A stretch of 11,932 bases of DNA from an uncultured Kiritimatiellota bacterium. GTDB lineage: Bacteria > Verrucomicrobiota > Kiritimatiellia > RFP12 > UBA1067. Positions 7,572 through 11,932 of this stretch are shown piece after piece. Both the position numbers and the translations under genes were made by a program. Numbering within the stretch: position 1 is the first letter of the stretch; every line of letters starts with the position of its first letter. The stretch spans positions 1 to 11,932 of the forward strand of contig CAKULR010000032.1 in NCBI GenBank assembly GCA_934667295.1, in the 5' to 3' direction. The notes under the pieces were generated by a model that searched no databases, was not told the origin of the DNA, and was given only the letters and a program-made list of their open reading frames with translations.

Positions 7572-8285
7572 CTACTGGACCAGCTCGTAGTCCGCGTTGT
7601 TCACGAGCCAGAACGGCGTCTTCGAGCGGTCGACCAGCCCCTGGCGGCGTTCGAGCATGGGCTTCATCTCGCCCTTGACCCTCTTCTGCCAGTTCATGAA
7701 CTTGTCGTTCTCCCACCACTTCTCGCCGGCCTGGTTGACGTCGCCGCTCATGTTCTCGGTGTGGAACGCGAGCTCGTCGCCTTCCTTGTTCGTGATGATG
7801 AGGCTGATCGTGCAGGGCTCGCCGAAGCGCTCCAGCACGGACGGCGGCAGGCACACGCTCGCCATATGGCTGCCTTTCTTGATGTCCACGTAGCGCACCT
7901 GCGTGTTGTAGTAGGAATACTGCGCGGGGAGGTTCTTGGGGTCCTTCTCCTTCGCCTTGGTGGCGTCGAGCAGCACGTGCCAGGTGAACGTGAGCTCGTC
8001 CTGCCACTTCGCCATCGTCGTGTACTTCGTCTCCAGCACGATCCACTGGCGCGGACGCCCGCCGAGCGGCGGCATGAGCTTGCCGTTCGCCTGCAGGTTC
8101 GGCGCGCTCGCGAGGCACGTGCCGCCCGGGCGGGCCGGCGCGTCGATGGTGACGTACGCATCGCGGCCCTTCGCGACGGCGGCACCGCCGTCTGCGCCGA
8201 CAGGCCCCCGCCGCCGCGACTGGGCGGAAAGGGAACACGCGCACGCAACTGCGAGAGTAAAGCAAACCATTGTCTTGAACTGCAT
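7572..8285 (-). CDS. Exported Amuc_1102-like pilus-cluster protein
   Basis: The 237-aa product begins with a signal peptide (MQFKTMVCFTLAVACACSLSAQ) and should be exported. Cysteines inside the h-region and the lack of a clear L-x-x-C box argue for ordinary secretion rather than a lipoprotein, although C15 or C17 cannot be wholly excluded. The mature part looks beta-rich in the middle (WIVLETKYTTMAKWQDELTF, then YNTQVRYVDI), with a helical, charged C-terminal third ending in FWLVNNADYELVQ. I recognise no enzyme motif. Its position directly upstream of the PilM-PilN gene equals that of Amuc_1102 in Akkermansia, and size and signal peptide agree. That homology is inferred mainly from synteny. 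A strong AAGGAGG site (8292-8298) supports the start. Function is unknown; it may be a minor pilin-like or accessory envelope subunit. Confidence 0.75.
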   Translation of the reverse strand: MQFKTMVCFTLAVACACSLSAQSRRRGPVGADGGAAVAKGRDAYVTIDAPARPGGTCLASAPNLQANGKLMPPLGGRPRQWIVLETKYTTMAKWQDELTFTWHVLLDATKAKEKDPKNLPAQYSYYNTQVRYVDIKKGSHMASVCLPPSVLERFGEPCTISLIITNKEGDELAFHTENMSGDVNQAGEKWWENDKFMNWQKRVKGEMKPMLERRQGLVDRSKTPFWLVNNADYELVQ

Positions 8286-8291
8286 ATCTGG

Positions 8292-8298
8292 CCTCCTT
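8292..8298 (-). promoter_or_regulatory. Strong Shine-Dalgarno of the Amuc_1102-like gene
   Basis: The minus strand reads AAGGAGG six bases before ATG at 8285. It is the best ribosome binding site in the window and hints at high expression of this first pilus-cluster gene. Confidence 0.8.
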
Positions 8299-8317
8299 GC
8301 TTTTATCGTTCGTCAAC

Positions 8318-8347
8318 AGTGTATCACAAAACCTTCATCTTGGGCAA
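8318..8347 (-). promoter_or_regulatory. Candidate promoter of the pilus cluster
   Basis: On the minus strand TTGCCC (8342-8347) lies 18 bases before TACACT (8318-8323). The latter is preceded by TGA, giving an extended -10 of the TGn type. The -10 abuts the kdsD stop codon, and transcription would begin near 8311, leaving about 25 bases of leader with the AAGGAGG site. The -35 is weak. The alternative is read-through from kdsD, since the gap is only 38 bp. Confidence 0.3.
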
Positions 8348-9304
8348 ATCCTGAATGTCCACGACGCCGAGCAGACGGCCGTCCGCCGCGCAGACGGGCA
8401 GGTCGTCGATCTGGCGCGACTCGAAGACGCGCAGCAGATCGACGGCGTAGGCGTCGCCGCCGATCGTCAGCGGGTGGCGCGTCATGTGCCGCGAGACCGC
8501 GTCGCCCAGCACCTCGCGGCCCTCGCTCACGTGGCGGCGGAAGTCGCCGTCCGTGAAGATGCCCTCCAGCTTCCCCTCCGCGTCCAGCACCACCGCGCTG
8601 CCGGCCTGGGCCTTCGTCATCGCGAGCAGCGTGTCGAGCACCGTCGTCGCGGGGGGGACGGACGCGACGCGCGCGCCCGTGCGCATCACGTCGGTGACGC
8701 GCAGCACGAGCGCGCGGCCGATCGCGCCCGCCGGGTGGTTGAGCGCATAGCTCGCCTTGTCGAACCGCCGCGCGTCGAGCATCACCATCGCGAGCGCGTC
8801 GCCCATCGCCATCGTCGCCGTGGTGGAGGTGGTGGGCGCCATGCCGAACGGACACGCCTCGGCGCCGCAGGGAATCTCCAGCACCACGTCCGAAAGCCGC
8901 GCGAGCGTGGAGTCCGTCCGCCCCGTGAGCGCGACGACCTTCAGCCCGTGGCGGCGGATCGCGGGCACGAGCCGGACCAGCTCCTCGCTCTCGCCCGAAA
9001 AGCTCAGCGCGAGCAGCAGGTCCTTCGGCCCCGTCATCCCGAGGTCGCCGTGCATCGCCTGCACGGGATTGAGCACGACCGAGCAGGTGCCGGTGGAAGC
9101 GAGGATCGCGCTCGTCTTCTCCGCGACGTGGAGGCTCTTCCCCACGCCCGTCACGACCACCTTGCCGCCCGCCTCCACGCACGCGAGCATCAGCCCGACC
9201 GTGCGCGCGAAGGAGTCGCCCAGCGCGGCGCGCGTGCGCCGCAGGCCCTCGATCTCGACATCGAAGACCTCCTGCGCCCGGCGAATCTGTTCGGCGGCCG
9301 TCAC
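8324..9304 (-). CDS. kdsD: Arabinose-5-phosphate isomerase, KpsF/GutQ family
   Basis: The enzyme converts ribulose 5-phosphate to arabinose 5-phosphate, the first committed step towards Kdo for lipopolysaccharide or capsule, in the cytoplasm. The 326 aa match the family length. Residues 35-195 form the SIS domain: VTGVGKS (51-57, Lys56), LASTGT, HGDLGM (85-90), SGESEE (103-108), EACPFGMAPT (149-158) and NHPAGAIGR (189-197). Lys56, Glu105 or Glu108, Glu149 and His190 fall where the E. coli KdsD catalytic Lys, two Glu and His lie. Two CBS domains follow at about 204-262 and 272-325. The start is GTG at 9304, 12 bases after the pta stop, with a GGGACGGGG stretch as a weak ribosome site. No ATG gives a better N-terminus. 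Tight spacing says it is co-transcribed with pta. No kdsA, kdsB or kdsC is in view. A GutQ-like sugar-alcohol role is the alternative, but no sorbitol genes are nearby. Confidence 0.92.
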   Translation of the reverse strand: MTAAEQIRRAQEVFDVEIEGLRRTRAALGDSFARTVGLMLACVEAGGKVVVTGVGKSLHVAEKTSAILASTGTCSVVLNPVQAMHGDLGMTGPKDLLLALSFSGESEELVRLVPAIRRHGLKVVALTGRTDSTLARLSDVVLEIPCGAEACPFGMAPTTSTTATMAMGDALAMVMLDARRFDKASYALNHPAGAIGRALVLRVTDVMRTGARVASVPPATTVLDTLLAMTKAQAGSAVVLDAEGKLEGIFTDGDFRRHVSEGREVLGDAVSRHMTRHPLTIGGDAYAVDLLRVFESRQIDDLPVCAADGRLLGVVDIQDLPKMKVL

Positions 9305-9316
9305 GTCACCCCGTCC

Positions 9317-10354
9317 CTACTTCGTCGTGCTCTGCAGCAGGGTCACGCAGATGGTGCCCACGATGTCCTCGGCGCTGCAGCCCCGGCTCAGGTCGTTCAT
9401 GGCCTTCGCGAGGCCCTGGAGGTTGGGTCCGATCGCCGCCGCGCCGCCGAGGCGCTGCGCGATCTTGTAGCCGATGTTGCCGGCCTGGAGGTCCGGGAAG
9501 ATGAAGACGTTCGCGTTGCCCTGGATCGCGCCGCCGGGGTTCTTGAGCTGGCCGACCGCCGGGGCGATGGCCGCGTCGAACTGCAGCTCGCCGTCCATCG
9601 CGATGCCCTTCTCGGCGAAGACCGGCTTCGCGAGCGCGACGGCCTTCTGCACCTTCTCCACGAGGTCGCCGGCGGCGGAGCCCTTCGTGGAGTAGCTGAG
9701 GTACGCGACGCGCGGCTCGTTGCCCGTGAGGTCGCGGTAGGTCTGGGCCGTCGAAAGGCCGATGTCCACGAGCTGCTCCACCGTGGGGTTGGGGATGACG
9801 GCGCAGTCGCCGAACGCGAGCACCGCGTCACCGCTCGGCGTCGGCTCGCGCAGGTCGAGGATGAAGCAGCTGGACGCCGTCTTGACGCCCTTCTGCGTGC
9901 CGAGCGTGTGGAACGCCGCGCGCAGCATGTCGCCCGTCGAGGCGATCGCGCCGGCGACAAGGCCGTCCACCCGCCCGAGCTTCACCATCATGCCGCCGAA
10001 GTAGATGCGCTTCGTGCGGAGCGTCTTCTGCGCCCCGGCGAGGTCGATGATCTTCTGCTTCTCGGCCGGCTTGCGGCTCTCCTTCGCGTTCCACGCCTCC
10101 AGGTAGGCGGCCTCCAGCTCGGCGTCGCCCTGCGTGTAGTCGATCGTCCGGATGCCGCGCTCGGCGAGCGAGAGCCCGGCCTTCGCCTCGGCGTCGGCGA
10201 TTTCCTGCGGCGTGCCGAGCACGATGGGGGTGCAGATTTTGCGGTCCACGCAGCTGCACGCCGCCGTGATGACGCGCGCGTCCATGCCCTCCGGCAGCAC
10301 GATCGTCCCATTCAGGGAAGAGGCTTTCTCAATGATTTTCTTGATGGCATTCAT
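9317..10354 (-). CDS. pta: Phosphate acetyltransferase
   Basis: The enzyme transfers acetyl between CoA and phosphate (acetyl-CoA + Pi to acetyl phosphate + CoA). With acetate kinase it yields ATP and acetate in fermentation or lets acetate be activated. The 345-aa protein is the short single-domain form, without the N-terminal DRTGG part of enteric Pta. Signatures seen: IVLPEGMDARV (18-28), DGLVAGAIAST (130-140), SYSTKGSA (220-227), DGELQFDAA (254-262), FIFPDLQAGNIGYKIAQRLG (284-303), and NDLSRGCSAEDIV near 320-332. The ATG at 10354 gives the usual MNAIKKIIEKA start. The bases before it show no Shine-Dalgarno; a repeat array ends 10 bases upstream. The gene lies between ackA and kdsD, all on one strand. 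A phosphate butyryltransferase is less likely given the motifs and the ackA partner. Confidence 0.95.
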   Translation of the reverse strand: MNAIKKIIEKASSLNGTIVLPEGMDARVITAACSCVDRKICTPIVLGTPQEIADAEAKAGLSLAERGIRTIDYTQGDAELEAAYLEAWNAKESRKPAEKQKIIDLAGAQKTLRTKRIYFGGMMVKLGRVDGLVAGAIASTGDMLRAAFHTLGTQKGVKTASSCFILDLREPTPSGDAVLAFGDCAVIPNPTVEQLVDIGLSTAQTYRDLTGNEPRVAYLSYSTKGSAAGDLVEKVQKAVALAKPVFAEKGIAMDGELQFDAAIAPAVGQLKNPGGAIQGNANVFIFPDLQAGNIGYKIAQRLGGAAAIGPNLQGLAKAMNDLSRGCSAEDIVGTICVTLLQSTTK

Positions 10355-10364
10355 AATAAGACGA

Positions 10365-10396
10365 TTAAGTGGTTAAGTAGTTAAGTAGTTAAGTTT
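10365..10396 (+). repeat. Octamer block A (4 units)
   Basis: Units are TTAAGTGG, TTAAGTAG, TTAAGTAG and TTAAGTTT, back to back. The block lies 10 bases upstream of the pta start codon. Confidence 0.9.
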
Positions 10397-10407
10397 GCTG
10401 GGGAAAC

Positions 10408-10488
10408 GGCCTTGGGTAATTAAGTGGTTAAGTAGTTAAGTGGTTAAGTTTACGAGAGAACTGGCCTTGGGTAATTAAGTGGTTAAGT
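10408..10488 (+). repeat. Higher-order 55-bp direct repeat spanning blocks B and C
   Basis: The 26 bases at 10408-10433 recur exactly at 10463-10488, a period of 55 bases. The copy begins GGCCTTGGGTAA and runs into the octamers. The pieces between blocks (10397-10407 and 10452-10462) are the same length, 11 bases, but differ in sequence. The array therefore looks like a duplicated composite unit: octamers ending in TTAAGTTT, 11 variable bases, then GGCCTTGGGTAA. Confidence 0.9.
10420..10451 (+). repeat. Octamer block B (4 units)
   Basis: Units are TTAAGTGG, TTAAGTAG, TTAAGTGG and TTAAGTTT. It is preceded by GGCCTTGGGTAA. Confidence 0.9.
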
Positions 10489-10498
10489 GGTTAAGTTT
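10475..10498 (+). repeat. Octamer block C (3 units)
   Basis: Units are TTAAGTGG, TTAAGTGG and TTAAGTTT. It is preceded by the second copy of GGCCTTGGGTAA and has one unit fewer than blocks A and B, as expected of slippage or unequal recombination. Confidence 0.9.
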
Positions 10499-10536
10499 AT
10501 CATGGAATCCGGCAAACCTCTTGGAAGCGCGACGCA

Positions 10537-10568
10537 CAACTTAACTACTTAACCACTTAACCACTTAA
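10537..10568 (-). repeat. Inverted octamer block D (4 units)
   Basis: Read on the minus strand the units are TTAAGTGG, TTAAGTGG, TTAAGTAG and TTAAGTTG. The block directly follows the ackA stop codon and is inverted relative to blocks A-C. Confidence 0.9.
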
Positions 10569-11786
10569 CTACTTCTTCTTCAGCACGGCGACGGTTTCGC
10601 GGGCGATCATCAGTTCCTCGTTCGTGGGGATGACGACCACGGGGATCTTGGAGTCCTTGGTGGAGATGACGCCGCTCGCGCCGAAGCGCACCTTCTGGTT
10701 GGCCTTCCTGTCGAGCTTGACGCCGAGGGCGCCGAGGCGCTTGACGATCTGCTCGCGCAGTTCGGAGGCGTTCTCGCCGATGCCGCCGGCCATGACGATG
10801 GCGTCCGCACCGCCCACGAGCGCGTTGTAGCCGCCCACGTAGATCGCGGCGCGGTGGCCGAATGCCTCCAGCGCCTCCAGCGCGTCGAGGTCGCCCTCCT
10901 CGGCCTTCGCGACGACGTCGCGCGAGTCGCCGCCCTTCACGCCGGCGAGGCCCTGGAAGCCCGACTCCTTGTTGAGGAGCGTGTCGATCTGCTCGATCGT
11001 GTAGCCGTGCTTCGCGAGGAAGAAGATGACGCCCGGGTCCACCCGGCCGCAGCGCGTGCCCATGATGAGGCCGTCGAGCGGCGTGAGGCCCATCGTCGTG
11101 TCGAGGCATTCGCCGTTCCTCACGGCCGTGATCGAGGAGCCGTTGCCGAGGTGGCAGGTGACGAGGTTGACCTTCTTCAGGGGCTTCTTCAGCCACGCGG
11201 CGGCGGCCTGGGTGAGGAACTTGTGCGAGGTGCCGTGGAAGCCGTACTTCCGCAGACCGTACTTCCGCGTGAGCGGACGCGGCAGCGCGTACTGGTAGGC
11301 GCAGCCCGGCATCGTCTGGTGGAACGCCGTGTCGAAGACGCCGACGTTCGGCACGCCCTTCGCCGCCTTCTCGCACGCCTCGATGCCCTGCAGGTTCGCG
11401 GGGTTGTGGAGCGGCGCGAGCGGCACGCACTTCTGGATGAGCTTCTTCGCGGCGGCGGTGATTTTCGCCGGCTCCGAGAACTTGTCGCCGCCATGCACCA
11501 CGCGGTGCCCGATCGCGTCCAGCTCGGAGAGGGCCTTGATCACGCCCACCTTCTCGTCCGTCAAGACGGCCATGACCTGGCCGATGGCCGCCACGTGGTC
11601 CTTCATCGGCACCTCGCGCACGACCTTGTCGCACCCGGTCTTCGTGTAGACGAGGCGCGAGCCGTCGAGGCCGATGCGCTCCACGAGCCCCTTGCAGAGC
11701 ATCTTCTCGCCCTTCATGTCGAAGAGCTGGAACTTGAGCGACGACGAGCCGCAGTTGACGACGAGAACCTTCTGGATCGCTTTCAT
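10569..11786 (-). CDS. ackA: Acetate kinase
   Basis: The enzyme catalyses acetyl phosphate + ADP to acetate + ATP, reversibly, in the cytoplasm. The 405-aa length is normal. Signatures in order: VVNCGSSSLKFQLF (9-22), GHRVVHGG (93-100, Arg95), FDTAFHQTMP (151-160, Asp152), YGFHGTSHKF (181-190, His184), HLGNGSSITAVRNG (212-225), DTTMGLTPLDGLIMGTRCGR (229-248, Arg245), VMAGGIGEN (331-339) and PTNEEL (387-392). These include the residues known to act in catalysis in the Methanosarcina enzyme. The ATG at 11786 gives the standard N-terminus and is preceded by GAAGG. The same nine bases GAAGGTCCA precede the pilM start. The gene leads into the repeat spacer and then pta, so the two are likely co-transcribed or coordinately expressed. 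A butyrate or propionate kinase is less likely but not excluded without a tree. Confidence 0.96.
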   Translation of the reverse strand: MKAIQKVLVVNCGSSSLKFQLFDMKGEKMLCKGLVERIGLDGSRLVYTKTGCDKVVREVPMKDHVAAIGQVMAVLTDEKVGVIKALSELDAIGHRVVHGGDKFSEPAKITAAAKKLIQKCVPLAPLHNPANLQGIEACEKAAKGVPNVGVFDTAFHQTMPGCAYQYALPRPLTRKYGLRKYGFHGTSHKFLTQAAAAWLKKPLKKVNLVTCHLGNGSSITAVRNGECLDTTMGLTPLDGLIMGTRCGRVDPGVIFFLAKHGYTIEQIDTLLNKESGFQGLAGVKGGDSRDVVAKAEEGDLDALEALEAFGHRAAIYVGGYNALVGGADAIVMAGGIGENASELREQIVKRLGALGVKLDRKANQKVRFGASGVISTKDSKIPVVVIPTNEELMIARETVAVLKKK

Positions 11787-11801
11787 GGATGGACCTTCAT
11801 T

Positions 11802-11850
11802 TTTTCAGCCGCACATTTTCAGCCGCAAAGAACGCAAAAGACGCAAAGAG
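11802..11850. repeat. Short tandem repeats upstream of ackA
   Basis: TTTTCAGCCGCA occurs at 11802-11813 and 11816-11827. It runs into three 9-base units at 11824-11850: CGCAAAGAA, CGCAAAAGA and CGCAAAGAG. The tract lies 16-64 bases upstream of the ackA start, so it sits in the probable leader or promoter zone. Similar CGCAAAGAA-type runs are, as far as I recall, dispersed between genes in several environmental bacterial genomes; their role is unknown. Confidence 0.75.
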
Positions 11851-11859
11851 CAAGACCCC

Positions 11860-11878
11860 GGCCGCGACAAGCGCGGCC
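11860..11878. repeat. REP-like GC hairpin
   Basis: GGCCGCG (11860-11866) and CGCGGCC (11872-11878) form a perfect 7-bp stem with a 5-base loop. On the minus strand it would come after any gene to the right and before the 9-base repeats and ackA. A terminator is possible, but the following bases (GGGGTCTTGCTCTTT on the minus strand) are not a proper U-tract, so a dispersed REP-like element is at least as likely. Confidence 0.5.
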
Positions 11879-11932
11879 CTCCCGCATCTTCAGACGATTC
11901 TCGTGCCCTGCATTCCGTTCGACGGCGGCAAG

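Larger units (their letters stand above)
10365..10572 (-). repeat. Octamer-repeat spacer between ackA and pta, with one inverted block
   Basis: The 214-bp spacer contains 15 copies of an octamer, TTAAGTRG with end variants TTAAGTTT or TTAAGTTG. Three blocks read on the plus strand (4, 4 and 3 units) and one block of 4 units reads on the minus strand next to ackA. Each plus block ends in TTAAGTTT, and the minus block ends in TTAAGTTG. The ackA stop codon TAG (10569-10571) lies inside a partial fifth unit of the minus block. The other end of the array stops 10 bases before the pta ATG. In the transcript the inverted block can pair with any of the three others, best with the one nearest pta (about 31 bp with one G-U pair, 140-base loop). 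The tract is AT-rich against GC-rich flanks. Function is unknown. Confidence 0.9.

Noticed and set aside
5507..7678. Long plus-strand open frame opposite the PilM-PilN gene, and a similar one at 8297-10384 opposite kdsD and pta
   Set aside because: Both are Arg/His/Ala-rich and cross several minus-strand genes and gaps with clear family motifs, so they are antisense shadows caused by high GC.
10365..10572. CRISPR array
   Set aside because: The units are 8 bases long and back to back, the spacing pieces are 11 or 12 bases and partly conserved, one block is inverted, and there are no cas genes.
11890..11932. End of an upstream gene at the right edge
   Set aside because: One minus-strand frame gives LPPSNGMQGTRIV then a stop at 11890-11892, and one plus-strand frame gives TILVPCIPFDGGK. 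Both have GC-rich third positions, and 43 bases cannot decide between them, so no gene is called.
1..11932. tRNA, rRNA, insertion sequence or phage genes
   Set aside because: I saw no cloverleaf-like stretch, rRNA motif, transposase or integrase motif in the gaps or frames read. Gaps other than 10355-10568 and 11787-11932 are under 60 bases.

Overview
The window is about 12 kb of GC-rich DNA. Every gene I can support lies on the minus strand, so transcription runs from the right edge to the left. The core is a pilus-assembly-like cluster that I recognise as the Amuc_1098 to Amuc_1102 families first named in Akkermansia muciniphila. That cluster, the high GC and the T3-like calcium-loop motif point to the Verrucomicrobiota/Kiritimatiellota (PVC) group. 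The exact lineage is inference, because no rRNA or other marker gene is present.

Layout in transcription order: (1) 11787-11932 is an edge region with short tandem repeats and a GC hairpin. (2) ackA (acetate kinase) at 10569-11786. (3) A 214-bp AT-rich spacer packed with octamer repeats (10365-10572). (4) pta (phosphate acetyltransferase) at 9317-10354. (5) kdsD (KpsF/GutQ-type arabinose-5-phosphate isomerase) at 8324-9304. (6) An exported Amuc_1102-like protein at 7572-8285. (7) A PilM-PilN fusion (Amuc_1101-like) at 5798-7537. (8) A PilO-like Amuc_1100 homologue at 4725-5801. (9) A PilP-position Amuc_1099-like protein at 3631-4728. (10) A 1075-aa PilQ-like secretin (Amuc_1098-like) at 344-3571. 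(11) The first 112 codons of coaE (dephospho-CoA kinase), cut by the left edge.

Genes 7 to 10 reproduce the classical pilM-N-O-P-Q order: a cytoplasmic actin-fold ring fused to its membrane partner, two single-pass periplasmic proteins and an outer-membrane secretin. The two upstream junctions are 4-bp ATGA overlaps, which indicates translational coupling. The secretin sits behind a 59-bp gap that holds a plausible sigma-70-like promoter. The cluster would form an envelope-spanning alignment complex for a type IV pilus or a related secretion machine. No motor ATPase (PilB/PilT), PilC or prepilin peptidase is in the window.

ackA and pta together interconvert acetyl-CoA and acetate with ATP formation, the usual fermentative module. 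kdsD feeds Kdo synthesis for lipopolysaccharide, in keeping with a Gram-negative envelope. The main unexplained element is the octamer-repeat spacer: it starts at the ackA stop codon, ends 10 bases before a pta start with no visible Shine-Dalgarno, and can fold into alternative long hairpins. A second oddity is a lower-GC patch inside the secretin gene that encodes an extra loop.
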